From Thermoflavimicrobium daqui (GTDB lineage Bacteria; Bacillota; Bacilli; Thermoactinomycetales; Thermoactinomycetaceae), in NCBI RefSeq assembly GCF_003313465.1, contig NZ_KZ845677.1, positions 1 to 63,341 on the forward strand: a stretch of DNA of 63,341 bases, given 5' to 3'. The position numbers and the translations under genes are program-made. The notes below the pieces were generated by a model that saw nothing but the letters and a program-made list of their open reading frames with translations, ran no database searches and was not told where the DNA came from. Shown piece by piece: positions 15,643 through 26,415 of the stretch. Positions within the stretch are counted from its first letter, which is position 1. Each line of letters opens with the position of its first letter.

Positions 15643-16608
15643 TCAACCATATAAATGACAAGCAACGTAATGTTCACCACCGAGATGAATCAGCTCCGGT
15701 CTCTCCTGCATACAACGTTCAAATGCTTTAGGACAACGAGGATGAAAGGCACAACCAGTTGGTGGATTGGCCGGACTGGGCACGTCCCCTTTTAATACGA
15801 TTCGCTCTCTTTTTGCTTTGGGATTAGGAATGGGGACCGCTGATAATAAGGCTTCCGTATAGGGATGAGCTGGTTCTTGATATAGCTCTTGTTTGGTTCC
15901 GATTTCTACCATTCTACCTAGATACATCACCCCTACGCGATCAGAGATGTGCCTCACTACACTTAGATCATGAGCGATGAAAATATAGGATAGGTTAAAC
16001 TCTTCTTGTAAATCTTCCATCAAGTTAACCACCTGCGATTGAATCGACACATCTAAAGCGGAAACAGGTTCATCAGCAATAATTAACTTGGGTTGTAACG
16101 CAAGGGCTCGGGCAATTCCGATCCGTTGTCTCTGTCCTCCTGAAAATTCATGCGGATATCGATCATGATATGAACGGTTGAGTCCAACGATCTCCATCAG
16201 CTCAAATACTTTTTCACGTCGCTCTTTTGTAGAATACAGCCCATGCACTTGAAGGGGCTCTTCGATGAGTTCAGTTACCGTCATCCGGGGATTGAGCGAA
16301 GCATAAGGGTCTTGGAAAACCATCTGCATATCTCGACGTGCTTTACGTAGATGGGTACGGGATAACTTAACAATATCTTCCCCTTCGAAATAAATCTGAC
16401 CCGAGGTTGGCTCAATCAGTCGTAAAATAGCCCGTCCTGTTGTCGATTTCCCACAGCCTGATTCACCTACAAGACCAAACGTTTCTCCAGGCTTTACATA
16501 AAAACTAACTTGATCCACTGCTTTGACCAACCCTACCGTTTTTCGAAGGACACCTTTTTTGATTGGAAAATGTTTACATAGTCCTTTCACTTCAAGTAAA
16601 TAGCTCAT
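15643..16608 (-). CDS. appF: Oligopeptide ABC transporter ATP-binding protein (AppF/OppF-like)
   Basis: 321 aa. Walker [10 protein letters not shown], signature [15 protein letters not shown], Walker [13 protein letters not shown] and switch H (IAHDLSV) in normal order; the C-terminal oligo_HPY domain has the Cys-rich [11 protein letters not shown] segment typical of OppD/OppF. The start overlaps the appD stop by four bases (ATGA, 16605-16608). Energises peptide import as a heterodimer with AppD. Confidence 0.93.
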   Translation of the reverse strand: MSYLLEVKGLCKHFPIKKGVLRKTVGLVKAVDQVSFYVKPGETFGLVGESGCGKSTTGRAILRLIEPTSGQIYFEGEDIVKLSRTHLRKARRDMQMVFQDPYASLNPRMTVTELIEEPLQVHGLYSTKERREKVFELMEIVGLNRSYHDRYPHEFSGGQRQRIGIARALALQPKLIIADEPVSALDVSIQSQVVNLMEDLQEEFNLSYIFIAHDLSVVRHISDRVGVMYLGRMVEIGTKQELYQEPAHPYTEALLSAVPIPNPKAKRERIVLKGDVPSPANPPTGCAFHPRCPKAFERCMQERPELIHLGGEHYVACHLYG

Positions 16609-17594
16609 TGTTCTACAATCTCCTCTAACTCCTTATATAAAAAGCAACGAACATGGTGCCCATTTCCAAGTGAGTAAATATTGGGTGCCTTCTCATGGCA
16701 GATTTCCATCGCTTTTTCACATCGGGGTGCAAAGCGACAGCCTATCGGAAATTCATCTGGAGCTGGGACATATCCCTGAATCGAATAAAGTCGCTTTTGC
16801 TCTTTTTCTAAACTGGGAATCGACTTCATAAGTCCTTCTGTATAGGGATGAGCAGGGTTCTCATATAAGGATTCGACCTCTGCTTCTTCGACGACTTGAC
16901 CTGCATACATCACTACAACACGATCAGCCATATCTGCTACAATTCCTAAATCATGTGTGATAAGTAGGATTGATGTTTGAAATTGCTCTTTTAATTCTTT
17001 CATTAGTTCCAAAATTTGCGCTTGAATCGTCACATCGAGGGCAGTAGTAGGCTCATCAGCGATCAATAACTTGGGATTTGTCGCCATAGCCATCGCAATC
17101 ATGACCCGTTGCCGCATTCCACCTGATAATTGATGGGGATATTCACTTAATATTTCTTCGGCACGGGCAAATCCAACTAATTTCAGCATCTCGATCACTC
17201 TAGCATTAGCTTCTTGTTTACTAAGTTTGTCATGGATGATTAATCCCTCGGTCAATTGCTCACCAATCGTTAACACAGGGTTTAATGATGTCATCGGCTC
17301 TTGAAAAATCATAGACACATCATTTCCGCGAATTCTCTCTAATTCTTTCTCGGATTTCTTGGTTAGATCTTCACCGTTAAAGATAATTTCCCCCGCAGAT
17401 ATTTTTCCATTTTCAGGAATCAAACCCATAATCGATAAAGATGTAATACTTTTCCCACACCCTGATTCACCAACTAAAGCTAAAGTTTCACTGCGGTGAA
17501 TCGTGAGATCCACTCCATCTACTGCAGGGATTATCTTTTTATCACCGATAAACTGGGTTTTTAGCCCTTTGATTTCGAGTAGTTTATGTTCCAT
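16605..17594 (-). CDS. appD: Oligopeptide ABC transporter ATP-binding protein (AppD/OppD-like)
   Basis: 329 aa, first gene of the operon. Walker [10 protein letters not shown], signature [15 protein letters not shown], Walker [13 protein letters not shown], and the C-terminal oligo_HPY motif [12 protein letters not shown]. Together with AppF it forms the ATPase of a peptide importer. SD GGAGGAG lies shortly before the ATG. Promoter not identified by eye in the ~400 bases upstream. Confidence 0.93.
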   Translation of the reverse strand: MEHKLLEIKGLKTQFIGDKKIIPAVDGVDLTIHRSETLALVGESGCGKSITSLSIMGLIPENGKISAGEIIFNGEDLTKKSEKELERIRGNDVSMIFQEPMTSLNPVLTIGEQLTEGLIIHDKLSKQEANARVIEMLKLVGFARAEEILSEYPHQLSGGMRQRVMIAMAMATNPKLLIADEPTTALDVTIQAQILELMKELKEQFQTSILLITHDLGIVADMADRVVVMYAGQVVEEAEVESLYENPAHPYTEGLMKSIPSLEKEQKRLYSIQGYVPAPDEFPIGCRFAPRCEKAMEICHEKAPNIYSLGNGHHVRCFLYKELEEIVEQ

Positions 17595-17998
17595 CTACAC
17601 TCCTCCTTTGCTAGAACCATTTGTTTGATTTATCCATAAATCCTAGTAAATGCTACCTTTGTCCAACTTTTATAAATGGACCAAATAGGCCATGTATTTG
17701 AATCATCCGTATATCATACTGTTTAGAATTCAATGTATATTAGTATATTTGCTAGTAAAATTTTGTCATTGTCCTCTTCATAAAGTTGGTTGATTTCTGC
17801 AAGGTTACCCATGGTAAAAGTGCGATCATCTCAATAAGAGAATTCGACTCTCAAAACAAAAATCCTCTAATTAAAAATAAAATATTGCAATTATTACTCT
17901 ATAAAATAATTAATTATAAATAGTTTTATACTTTTTTGTATAAAAAAGCAAACCGTATCACTGATAAGGTGATACGGAACCTTTATGTAACCTTTTTC
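17595..17998. other. Intergenic region between the app operon and argH
   Basis: AT-rich, with the argH terminator at its right end and presumably the app promoter at its left. I see no gene, repeat or clear operator here. Confidence 0.5.
17953..17977 (-). terminator. Terminator of argGH
   Basis: CCGTATCAC (17953-17961) pairs with GTGATACGG (17969-17977) around a 7-base loop; on the minus strand the hairpin is followed by TTTGCTTTTTTA. Confidence 0.85.
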
Positions 17999-19426
17999 TT
18001 ATATTTCTATTGTTTCAATTTCTTGTACTGTTTTCTCAGTAAGCCAATTTGTGTAATCAAGTAACCTCGCTTTTTTTTCTGCCAATGTTTTTTCTACTTG
18101 AGCCTTTGCAGTTCCACCCCTACTTTTACGTGCTTCGACTACGAAGGTAGGATCCAGCTTGATAAAAATATCCGCTTCGATTTGTGGCGCAAAGGACTGA
18201 AGCTCTGCTAAATCACAATCCAATAAATACTTACCACGTTCGATACAATAGAGTACCATCTTCCCCACCATTTCATGTGCCCTACGAAACGGAATTCCTT
18301 TCTTTACCAAGTAATCTGCTAAATCCGTCGCATTCGCAAAACCTTGCTCGACATTTTGCTTCATCCGCTTTGGTTTTACTTTCATGGTTTTAAGAACTTC
18401 AGACATGAGTTGGACTGAACTGGTGCATGTTTTAACAGTATCAAAAACGCCTTCTTTATCTTCTTGCATATCTTTATTATAAGTAAGAGGTAGAGCTTTT
18501 AGGGTCATAAATAAAGCTAGCAAATGGCCACAAACTCTTCCTGCCTTTCCTCGGATTAACTCGGGGATATCAGGGTTTTTCTTTTGTGGCATCATACTAC
18601 TTCCCGTACAGAAGGCATCATCTAGTTCAATATAAGCAAACTCTTCACTAGACCATAAGATCAATTCTTCTGATAAGCGGGAAAGATGGGTCATAATTAA
18701 TGAACAGATAGATAAGAACTCTATTAAATAGTCTCGGTCACTTACTGCATCCATACTATTATCATAGATCCGTTCAAAGCCCAACTGCTCTGCAACAAAG
18801 TCGCGATCGATCGGAAAAGTAGTCCCGGCAATGGCACCTGCTCCAAGTGGACAAGTATTTACTCGCTTATAGCTATCGATTAACCGTTCGATATCCCGCT
18901 CAAACATCGAAGCATATGCCAGTAGATGATGCGCCAAACGCACAGGTTGAGCTCGTTGCAAATGAGTATAGCCTGGCAAAATCGTATCGATATGCTTTTC
19001 AGCTTGTAAAAAAAGTACTTCCTGTAACTGAATAAGTAGCTGAATAAGCGCAACCGTTTGTTTGCGAACATAAAGATGTAGATCTAGAGCGACTTGATCA
19101 TTTCGACTTCGCCCAGTGTGTAATTTTCCACCAATAGCACCGATTTCATCAATAAGTAGCTTCTCAATATTCATATGAATATCTTCATTCTCAATACTAA
19201 ATTTTACTTCTCCTTGACGAACACGTTGTAAAATTCGCTTTAATCCAGATATGATCTGTTTCACTTCTTCTTTCGAAAGAATATCGCACTTGCCAAGCAT
19301 CTCAACATGAGCTAAGCTACCTTGGATATCTTCTTCGACAAGCTCTTGGTCAAAAGTGATCGAAGCGTTAAACTCTTCAACCAATTGATTGGTCGGTTTA
19401 GTAAAGCGTCCCCCCCACAACTTCAT
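17999..19426 (-). CDS. argH: Argininosuccinate lyase
   Basis: 475 aa. Cleaves argininosuccinate to arginine and fumarate, the last step of arginine synthesis; cytoplasmic homotetramer of the fumarase/aspartase superfamily. Visible motifs: MKLWGGRF at the N-terminus, [11 protein letters not shown], the T-H-L-Q-R-A-Q catalytic region and the superfamily signature [12 protein letters not shown] (catalytic Ser in the flexible loop). Its start overlaps the end of argG, so the pair is coupled. Confidence 0.96.
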   Translation of the reverse strand: MKLWGGRFTKPTNQLVEEFNASITFDQELVEEDIQGSLAHVEMLGKCDILSKEEVKQIISGLKRILQRVRQGEVKFSIENEDIHMNIEKLLIDEIGAIGGKLHTGRSRNDQVALDLHLYVRKQTVALIQLLIQLQEVLFLQAEKHIDTILPGYTHLQRAQPVRLAHHLLAYASMFERDIERLIDSYKRVNTCPLGAGAIAGTTFPIDRDFVAEQLGFERIYDNSMDAVSDRDYLIEFLSICSLIMTHLSRLSEELILWSSEEFAYIELDDAFCTGSSMMPQKKNPDIPELIRGKAGRVCGHLLALFMTLKALPLTYNKDMQEDKEGVFDTVKTCTSSVQLMSEVLKTMKVKPKRMKQNVEQGFANATDLADYLVKKGIPFRRAHEMVGKMVLYCIERGKYLLDCDLAELQSFAPQIEADIFIKLDPTFVVEARKSRGGTAKAQVEKTLAEKKARLLDYTNWLTEKTVQEIETIEI

Positions 19427-20636
19427 GCTTTAAATCCTCCTTTTTACCATGAACGGATGCATAAACAGATGTTGGCAAACCCCAGAGTTTAATAAACCCT
19501 ATCGCCGCTTGATGATCAAACGTATCGGCTGGAGTATAAGTTGCTAGATCTTCATCATAGAGAGAATAGACGGATTGTCTACCTGTTACTGTTGCATGAC
19601 CTTTAAATAAAGTGACACGTACTGAACCGGTCACCATTTTCTGAGTCTCATCAATAAATGCATCTAATGCTTTCTTAAGTGGTGAAAACCATAATCCCTC
19701 ATAGACAAGCTTCGACCACTGTTGTTCCACGATCGGCTTAAAGTGCGCAATATCACGGGTTTGCGTGAGAGATTCCAATTCTTTATGTGCGGTAAGTAAG
19801 GTGATGGCTGCTGGACATTCATATACTTCTCTTGATTTAATACCAACGAGGCGATTTTCTACATGGTCAATCCGACCGATGCCATGTTCTCCCGCAATTT
19901 TATTCAGCTTGCTGATTAATTCATGAAGAGGATACTTTTCCCCATTGAGGTGGGTTGGAATCCCTGCTTCAAAGGTGATTTCCACTTCTGTAGAAGTATC
20001 TGGGGTTGAACTTAAAGGATTTGTCCATTCGTAAGCTCCTTCAGGTGGTGCTGTCCAAGGGTTTTCAAGTATTCCACATTCACAACTTCTCCCCCATAAA
20101 TTTTGATCCACACTATATGGATTATCTAAATCGACTGGGATTGGAATACCATGCTGTTTCGCATATGCAATTTCTTCATCCCTTGACATAGCCCATTCAC
20201 GTACAGGTGCAACCACTTTTAAATCTGGACTAAGTGCTGAGACAGATACATCAAAACGAACTTGATCATTTCCTTTTCCAGTACAGCCGTGTGCTACAGC
20301 TACAGCTCCTTCTTCTTTGGCTACTTTCACCAAAGCTTCGGCGATCAAAGGCCGCGATAGCGCAGAGACTAGTGGATATTTCCCTTCATACATTGCATTT
20401 GCTTTTAAAGCAGAAGTCAAAAAATCAGCTGCAAACTTTTCTTTTGCGTCAACAACGACGGATTTCACAGCGCCTACTTGTAACGCTTTTTGTTTGACAA
20501 AATTTAAATCTTTCCCTTCTCCAACATCGAGTGCTACCGCAATCACATCATATCCGTACTTTTCACTTAACCATTTAATAGCTACAGATGTATCTAAACC
20601 GCCTGAATATGCTAAAACCAATTTTTCTTTTGGCAT
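19398..20636 (-). CDS. argG: Argininosuccinate synthase
   Basis: 412 aa. Joins citrulline and aspartate using ATP. N-type ATP pyrophosphatase motif [10 protein letters not shown] at residues ~9-18, [12 protein letters not shown] and the Y-S-V-D-x-N-L-W-G-R-S segment are all present. First gene of the argGH pair; a perfect 26-base palindrome with ARG-box halves lies 25 bases upstream, indicating control by an ArgR/AhrC repressor separately from argCJBDF. Confidence 0.96.
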   Translation of the reverse strand: MPKEKLVLAYSGGLDTSVAIKWLSEKYGYDVIAVALDVGEGKDLNFVKQKALQVGAVKSVVVDAKEKFAADFLTSALKANAMYEGKYPLVSALSRPLIAEALVKVAKEEGAVAVAHGCTGKGNDQVRFDVSVSALSPDLKVVAPVREWAMSRDEEIAYAKQHGIPIPVDLDNPYSVDQNLWGRSCECGILENPWTAPPEGAYEWTNPLSSTPDTSTEVEITFEAGIPTHLNGEKYPLHELISKLNKIAGEHGIGRIDHVENRLVGIKSREVYECPAAITLLTAHKELESLTQTRDIAHFKPIVEQQWSKLVYEGLWFSPLKKALDAFIDETQKMVTGSVRVTLFKGHATVTGRQSVYSLYDEDLATYTPADTFDHQAAIGFIKLWGLPTSVYASVHGKKEDLKHEVVGGTLY

Positions 20637-20660
20637 AAACGACCCCTCCTAGTCTATTAA

Positions 20661-20686
20661 TATTTATTCATATATATGAATAAATA
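20661..20686. promoter_or_regulatory. ARG-box-like operator of argGH
   Basis: Perfect 26-base palindrome with 13-base arms (TATTTATTCATAT and ATATGAATAAATA). The half-site TGAATA matches the AhrC/ArgR ARG-box consensus. Located just before argG. Confidence 0.75.
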
Positions 20687-20782
20687 TACCATCCATCCCA
20701 AAAAAAATCTATCCTTTATTCTTTAACTTCAGACTCCTCTTGGAAGAAATGCTACTGTTTAATGATCCTTGACTTGGGAATT

Positions 20783-21730
20783 TTACTGAAGCAAAGCTAA
20801 CAATAGTGCTTTTTGTGCATGTAAACGATTTTCTGCTTGTGAAAAAACCACTGATTGCGGTCCATCGATTATCCCTGCTGATACTTCCAAACCACGATAA
20901 GCTGGTAAGCAATGCATAAAAATTGCATTTGGTTTCGCATGTTTCATTAATGCTTCATTGACTTGATAATCTTTAAAGTCGAGCTTCCGTTTCTCTTTTT
21001 CCTCTTCCTGCCCCATGCTTGCCCATACATCTGTATAAACCGCATCCGCCTCTTGTACCGCTTCGATCGGATCATAATGAAAGGTAATTTTCGCCCCGGT
21101 TTGCTCCGCAATTTTTTCTGTTTCTTCCCAAACTTTGGGGAGCGGTTCATATCCAGAAGGGGTAGAAATCGCCAAATGCATCCCTACTGCTGCAGCGCCA
21201 TGCATTAAGGAATGGAGAACATTATTTCCATCTCCTAAATAAGTAACCTTTTGTTTTGATAAATCGCCTTTTTCTTCTTTTAAGGTTAATAGATCCGCAA
21301 GCGTTTGACAGGGATGATAAAGATCTGTTAACCCATTAATAACAGGAATTGTCGCATATTTAGCTAATTCCTCAACCATTTGCTGATCAAAAGTTCGAAT
21401 CATAATAGCATCCACATAACCCGACAATGTTCTAGCTGTATCGGCCAAAGACTCTCCCCGCCCGTATTGTAAATCTTTCTGAGAAAGCTCCAAAAAATGC
21501 CCACCGAGTTGTACCATCCCTACTGCAAATGAAACTCTCGTTCGGGTTGATGCTTTATCAAATAGAAGTGCTAATACTTTTCCTTGGAGAGTGTTATTTT
21601 TTTCACCTGTTTGATGCTTTTGCTTAAGAGCTGCTGCTAACTCAACCAACTCCTTAATTTCTTCAGAGGAAAAATCGGTTAAGGTTAAACAATCTTTTCC
21701 TTTCAATCTATGAAGTGCGAAATCAATCAT
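20783..21730 (-). CDS. argF: Ornithine carbamoyltransferase
   Basis: 315 aa. Makes citrulline from ornithine and carbamoyl phosphate. Carbamoyl-phosphate loop STRTRVSF (about 61-68), ornithine-binding region and the HCLPAYRG motif (about 273-280) with the catalytic Cys are present. Fifth gene of argCJBDF, 17 bases after argD. No carAB genes are present in this window, so carbamoyl phosphate must come from elsewhere. Confidence 0.95.
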   Translation of the reverse strand: MIDFALHRLKGKDCLTLTDFSSEEIKELVELAAALKQKHQTGEKNNTLQGKVLALLFDKASTRTRVSFAVGMVQLGGHFLELSQKDLQYGRGESLADTARTLSGYVDAIMIRTFDQQMVEELAKYATIPVINGLTDLYHPCQTLADLLTLKEEKGDLSKQKVTYLGDGNNVLHSLMHGAAAVGMHLAISTPSGYEPLPKVWEETEKIAEQTGAKITFHYDPIEAVQEADAVYTDVWASMGQEEEKEKRKLDFKDYQVNEALMKHAKPNAIFMHCLPAYRGLEVSAGIIDGPQSVVFSQAENRLHAQKALLLALLQ

Positions 21731-21747
21731 TTCAATTTCCTCCCTAT

Positions 21748-22923
21748 TTAAGTAAATACAGCTACTTGACTTGGATTAAGTACCTGTTGAATCATCTCGA
21801 TAGCATCTTGAATCTGTTTGGTTGTGACGGTAAGTGGTGGTAACAAACGAATTACTTTTTCACCGGCTGCAACTGTGAGTAAGCCTTTTTGTGTTAATTG
21901 TTGAATAACAGATCCAACTGGCCGGTTTAACTCGATTCCAATCATTAAACCTAGACCTCGTACTTCGATCACTTCTTCAATTTCCACACACATTTCTTTT
22001 AAAGACTGAAACAATTGGTCTCCTTTTTCTCTTACTTCTTGTAAAAAAGAAGGTTGTGTCATTTCGTTTATGACCGCTTCAGCTACAGCCATCGCTAATG
22101 GATTTCCACCAAATGTACTCCCATGACTTCCTGGGCCAAAATAGGGTTTTAGTCTTTCTGTGGCTAACATTGCACCCACAGGAAATCCATTTCCTAATCC
22201 TTTGGCCAAGGTGACAATGTCTGGTTGAATGCCATATGTTTGATAAGCAAATAACTCTCCCGTTCTCCCCATTCCAGTTTGTATCTCATCGACCATGAGA
22301 AGGATATTTTTTTCTTGACACCAGTTTGCTAAATCCTGTACAAATTGACGATCACTTGGATGAACCCCACCTTCACCTTGCACCAGTTCAATACAAACGG
22401 CTACAATTTGACTACCCGTAATCCGTTTTATATGATCGATATCTTGAAATGGTACCGTGATAAATCCTTCTGGATAAGGAGCAAAGCCCTGTTTCACCTT
22501 ATCTTGCCCAGTAGCTGTCAAGGTTGCTAAAGTACGTCCATGAAAAGAATGTTTAAATGTAATGATTTTGGGATGCTCGATCAGCCTTGCTTCGTTGCCC
22601 CATTTTCGCGCTAACTTAAATGCTGCTTCATTAGCTTCTGCCCCACTATTGCAAAAAAAGACTGCATCCAACCCGCTATATTGACACAGTTTTCTTGCAA
22701 CCGTCTCTTGTCCGACAATATGGAATAGATTCGAAGTATGACATAGTGTTTCCGCTTGTTTTTGGATCGCCTTCGTTATCATTGAATGACAATGTCCTAA
22801 ATTGATCACTCCGATACCTGATGTGAAGTCCAGATATCTCTTCCCATTCACATCATATAAATAAGTCCCTTCTCCTTTGACTGGTGTGACATCATATTTA
22901 CTATAGGTGGGAAACAAGGACAT
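21748..22923 (-). CDS. argD: Acetylornithine aminotransferase
   Basis: 391 aa, PLP-dependent class-III aminotransferase. Motifs: TSGIGVINLGHCH at the N-terminus, F-F-C-N-S-G-A-E-A-N-E (PLP phosphate region), DEIQTGMGRTG (Asp contacting the pyridine nitrogen) and T-L-A-K-G-L-G-N-G-F-P with the Schiff-base Lys. Converts N-acetylglutamate semialdehyde to N-acetylornithine. Starts within the end of argB (23-base overlap). Confidence 0.95.
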   Translation of the reverse strand: MSLFPTYSKYDVTPVKGEGTYLYDVNGKRYLDFTSGIGVINLGHCHSMITKAIQKQAETLCHTSNLFHIVGQETVARKLCQYSGLDAVFFCNSGAEANEAAFKLARKWGNEARLIEHPKIITFKHSFHGRTLATLTATGQDKVKQGFAPYPEGFITVPFQDIDHIKRITGSQIVAVCIELVQGEGGVHPSDRQFVQDLANWCQEKNILLMVDEIQTGMGRTGELFAYQTYGIQPDIVTLAKGLGNGFPVGAMLATERLKPYFGPGSHGSTFGGNPLAMAVAEAVINEMTQPSFLQEVREKGDQLFQSLKEMCVEIEEVIEVRGLGLMIGIELNRPVGSVIQQLTQKGLLTVAAGEKVIRLLPPLTVTTKQIQDAIEMIQQVLNPSQVAVFT

Positions 22924-23686
22924 GGCTTTCCATCTCTCCTTTAATCAATCGTGTTCCATGATTTTCATTGGTTAGGCAACCTAACTTTTGACCATTGACA
23001 ATCACAACTTCATGTACACAACCTTTTAAAGACTGGACTCCTGACCGAACTTTGGGGATCATTCCACCCGAGATTTCTCCATTTTGGATATACTTCTCAA
23101 CCTCTTCGGCAGTCATTTGTTTAATCGTCCGATGTTGGATTTGTACCCCATCTACATTACTTACCGAAATCAGCTTCTTGGCTTGAACAGCCTGTGCAAT
23201 GGCTGAAGCAGCATCATCAGCATTAATATTATAATGTTGTCCTTGTTGATCCACGCCTATCGATGCAATGATAGGAATCCACCCTTGGGCAATCATTGTT
23301 TCTATCACACGGTCATTGACAGTAGAAATCTGTCCAACATATCCTAATTCTCCATCTAAAGGAGATACTTGAATTAGTCCTAAGTCAATTCCTGACATTC
23401 CTATTGCTTGTACCCCCACTTCCCTAAACTGGGAGACTAATTGTTTATTCACTGTTCCAGCTAGAACCATCTCTACAATTTGCAGTGTTTGTTCATCGGT
23501 CACTCTTCTCCCTTCTATAAATCGTGGTTTCATTCCCATCTGATCCATCCACTTACTGATCATGGGCCCGCCTCCATGAACAATAATAGACGTAACCCCT
23601 TGTTCTTTTAGCTTTAAACATTCCATAAAAAAAGTGGATGGTAAATTAGCTAACACGCTACCCCCAATTTTGATGACTGCTTTCAA
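22901..23686 (-). CDS. argB: Acetylglutamate kinase
   Basis: About 261 aa. Amino-acid kinase fold: KAVIKIGGSVL with the catalytic Lys at the N-terminus, VHGGGPMIS, and the C-terminal G-G-M-I-P-K-V. I favour TTG 23686 (MKAVIKIGGS) because AGTAGGTG lies about seven bases upstream; GTG 23695 is an alternative. Phosphorylates N-acetylglutamate, the usual arginine feedback point. Lies between argJ and argD in a tightly packed operon. Confidence 0.94.
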   Translation of the reverse strand: MKAVIKIGGSVLANLPSTFFMECLKLKEQGVTSIIVHGGGPMISKWMDQMGMKPRFIEGRRVTDEQTLQIVEMVLAGTVNKQLVSQFREVGVQAIGMSGIDLGLIQVSPLDGELGYVGQISTVNDRVIETMIAQGWIPIIASIGVDQQGQHYNINADDAASAIAQAVQAKKLISVSNVDGVQIQHRTIKQMTAEEVEKYIQNGEISGGMIPKVRSGVQSLKGCVHEVVIVNGQKLGCLTNENHGTRLIKGEMESHVLVSHL

Positions 23687-23704
23687 TGGAATCACCTACT
23701 TGAT

Positions 23705-24919
23705 TTAGCTTCGATAACTTCCGTTGATTTTGACATAGTCATAACTTAAGTCACAGCCCCAAGCAGTCGCCTGAAATTCTCCCTGATGTAAATGCGTTCG
23801 GATGATTACCGTTTCATTGCGTAATAACTCAGCTGCTTTTTCCTCATCAAATTCGATTGGCACCCCTTGTTTGGCCACTAAAATCGAACCAATCCAAACA
23901 TCGATTTTCTCTGCCGAAATTTCTGGAGCTCCATACCCAGCTGCACACAGAATCCGTCCCCAATTGGCATCTGCCCCAAAAATAGCTGTTTTAACTAAAT
24001 TGGATGAAACAATCGCACGTGCAATCCTTTTAGCAGTTTCTTTGGAAGGAGCACCTGTCACTTGGACTTCAATCAGTCGTGTCGCTCCTTCACCGTCTTT
24101 AGCAATAAGCTTCGCCAACTCTTGACATACATAGCTAAAAGCTGCCTGAAAGTTTGCCCAATCAGGATGTGCTGGTGAAAGTGATTCGTGCTTCGCCAAA
24201 CCACTTGCCATCACAACTACCATATCGTTCGTACTACAATCTCCGTCAACAGAAATCATATTAAAGGTATCTGGAATCACTGTAGTAAGAAGTGATTCTA
24301 ATTCACTAGATTCAATCGCTGCATCTGTCGTAATAAAGCCCAGCATGGTTGCCATATTGGGATGAATCATTCCTGATCCTTTCGCTACACCTGCGATCTT
24401 CACGATCTGATTATCAATTCGAAGCTGAACTTCTACCTTTTTAGGAAAGGTATCGGTGGTTAAAATAGCCTCTGCAAAAGTATCATCCGGATCATGATCC
24501 GCCAGCTGAACCACCTGATGAAGCCCGTTTAACATACAATTCATAGGGATATATTCGCCAATCACTCCAGTGGAGGCAACAGCAACCAAATGGGGTGGAA
24601 TATCCAGCAGATCAGCCATTTTTTGTCTGGTCATAAGTGCATCTTCTAATCCCTTTTCTCCTGTTCCTGCATTTGCCTGTCCACTATTCACCACCATTGC
24701 TTGTAGCTTTCCTGCTTCTTGAATACTTGACTTAGTCACTTTGACCGGAGCAGCTTGAAAAGCATTGAGTGTATAAACGGCAGCGGCATTCGCTGGAACA
24801 TCACATATAATGGCACCTAGGTCTAATTTTCTCTTTTTTAAACCTGCATGAATCCCGATGGAACGAAACCCTTTGGGCGAGGTAATCTTGGGTTGTTTTA
24901 CAATTTCAAATGGATTCAT
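23705..24919 (-). CDS. argJ: Bifunctional glutamate N-acetyltransferase / amino-acid N-acetyltransferase (ArgJ)
   Basis: 404 aa when started at ATG 24919; the frame can be extended five codons to 24934, but that stretch contains the SD GGAGGG. Self-cleaving enzyme: KGSGMIHPNMATML contains the autoproteolysis site (Ala-Thr; Thr becomes the nucleophile of the beta subunit). Recycles the acetyl group from N-acetylornithine to glutamate. Start lies just after the argC stop. Confidence 0.94.
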   Translation of the reverse strand: MNPFEIVKQPKITSPKGFRSIGIHAGLKKRKLDLGAIICDVPANAAAVYTLNAFQAAPVKVTKSSIQEAGKLQAMVVNSGQANAGTGEKGLEDALMTRQKMADLLDIPPHLVAVASTGVIGEYIPMNCMLNGLHQVVQLADHDPDDTFAEAILTTDTFPKKVEVQLRIDNQIVKIAGVAKGSGMIHPNMATMLGFITTDAAIESSELESLLTTVIPDTFNMISVDGDCSTNDMVVVMASGLAKHESLSPAHPDWANFQAAFSYVCQELAKLIAKDGEGATRLIEVQVTGAPSKETAKRIARAIVSSNLVKTAIFGADANWGRILCAAGYGAPEISAEKIDVWIGSILVAKQGVPIEFDEEKAAELLRNETVIIRTHLHQGEFQATAWGCDLSYDYVKINGSYRS

Positions 24920-24933
24920 TTGACTCCCTCCCA

Positions 24934-25959
24934 TTATGGAAATAAAGGTGAAAAGGTAAGCCCTGTCTCTTCAGGCCATCCCATCCGCAAATTTGCATTT
25001 TGGACTGCTTGACCTGCCGCCCCTTTCATCAGATTATCAATTGCGGATAATAAAATAACTTGTCCCGTTCGCTTATTCAAATGCCAAGCAATATCACAGT
25101 AGTTACTTCCTTGAACATGCTTCGTTTCGGGCCATCGACCTTCACACAAACGAATAAATGGTGCAGCCTCGTAAATCGTTTGATAGATTTCTTTTAACAC
25201 TTGATTTGAACAATCCTTAACCAACTTGGCATAAATCGTCACTAAAATTCCTCGATTCATCGGGACTAAATGAGGGACAAAATTGATATAAATGGAATCT
25301 CCTGCGACCTGACTAGCAAAACGTTCAATTTCAGGTATATGTTGATGCCCATCTACTTTATATGGGCGTAAATTTTCATTCACTTCAGTGAATAACAACC
25401 CTTGCTGAAGCCCACGTCCAGCTCCTGTTACTCCTGACTTCGCATCGATGATAATCGACGAGATATCTAAGACTTTAGCTTGAAGTAAAGGTAGCAGAGC
25501 TAATAATATAGCAGTGGGATAACATCCCGGGTTGGAAATGATTTGTGCATCCTTCACTTGCCGACCAAACCATTCACTTAGTCCATAAACTGCTTTTTTT
25601 AACCATGTAATAGGGGCAGGCTCTTTGTCATACCACGCTTGGTACGTTTCGGGATAAAGTCGGAAATCTCCTGATAAATCGATAACAATTTTCCCACGTT
25701 CAGCAATGAGAGGCGTCCATTGACTACTAACACCTGGAGGTGTCGCCAAAAAGACCATATCATTATTTTCACATAGGAGGTCCAAGTCTAACTCCTGCAA
25801 CTCACTAGATAAATGTGACAAATGGGGATATATTTTATCGACCGGTCCTGCTCGAGAAGTAGAAATAAGTGATCCCACTTCTAAAAACGGATGATTCTGA
25901 ATAAGTCGAATTAATTCCGCTCCACCATATCCTGTAGATCCGATAATGGCCGCCTTCAT
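24934..25959 (-). CDS. argC: N-acetyl-gamma-glutamyl-phosphate reductase
   Basis: 341 aa when started at ATG 25959, with AAAGGAG eight bases upstream (GTG 25968 is possible but less likely). N-terminal NADP-binding GSTGYGGAELIRL, the active-site Cys in SNPGCYPTA and the G-H-Q-H-I-P-E-I-E segment are visible. First gene of the argCJBDF operon; two ARG-box-like palindromes lie upstream. Confidence 0.95.
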   Translation of the reverse strand: MKAAIIGSTGYGGAELIRLIQNHPFLEVGSLISTSRAGPVDKIYPHLSHLSSELQELDLDLLCENNDMVFLATPPGVSSQWTPLIAERGKIVIDLSGDFRLYPETYQAWYDKEPAPITWLKKAVYGLSEWFGRQVKDAQIISNPGCYPTAILLALLPLLQAKVLDISSIIIDAKSGVTGAGRGLQQGLLFTEVNENLRPYKVDGHQHIPEIERFASQVAGDSIYINFVPHLVPMNRGILVTIYAKLVKDCSNQVLKEIYQTIYEAAPFIRLCEGRWPETKHVQGSNYCDIAWHLNKRTGQVILLSAIDNLMKGAAGQAVQNANLRMGWPEETGLTFSPLFP

Positions 25960-26000
25960 AGCAAACACTCCTTTTACACATCAAGCGGAAATGTTATGTA

Positions 26001-26030
26001 TTATTATACATATATATTCATATTTATGCA
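26001..26030. promoter_or_regulatory. ARG-box-like site 1 upstream of argC
   Basis: ATTCATATTTATGCA (26016-26030) and flanking TATACATATA form an imperfect palindrome with ARG-box halves (TGCATAAATATGAAT on the minus strand), about 45 bases before argC and therefore overlapping the likely promoter. Confidence 0.55.
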
Positions 26031-26093
26031 ATCCGTTTTTAAAAAAAATAACGATTCCTTTTATCATCCAAGGAATTCCGCTATTCAGGGCTT

Positions 26094-26117
26094 TGCATAA
26101 ATTTTTGTATTTATGCA
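26094..26117. promoter_or_regulatory. ARG-box-like site 2 upstream of argC
   Basis: TGCATAAAT (26094-26102) and ATTTATGCA (26109-26117) form perfect 9-base arms around six bases. Spacing of ~80 bases from site 1 suits looping or cooperative binding by hexameric AhrC/ArgR. Confidence 0.6.
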
Positions 26118-26364
26118 TATAGAGATAAGACATTATCACCTTTCTACTTGAATGGTTTTAATTAATCGCATAACAATAGAAACCATTACACTTGCTATAT
26201 TCCTATAAAATATAGTGTTGGAAGAATGAATAAAATCGACTAGATAGCTTCCGATCCATTGACCTATGGTAATCTGGCAGTTGTAATAGAACCGGTAATT
26301 TCTTTCTGATAAGTGGTTACCATTATCTATATCCGATTCAGTAAATAAAAAAGCCATCTATCTT

Positions 26365-26404
26365 CTAGAGGCTGCTGATAAAATATGTGATCAGCAGCCT
26401 CTAG
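26365..26404. terminator. Strong hairpin downstream of the ThDP enzyme gene
   Basis: 15-base perfect arms (CTAGAGGCTGCTGAT at 26365-26379 and its complement at 26390-26404) around a 10-base loop, 12 bases beyond the stop at 26416. A T-tract occurs ~10 bases further on the minus strand. Confidence 0.7.
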
Positions 26405-26415
26405 TCGTACTACTG

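Noticed and set aside
26136-26357. 73-codon leftward frame between argC and the ThDP enzyme
   Set aside because: No SD and no recognisable motif, with random-looking composition; more likely non-coding or a decayed fragment.
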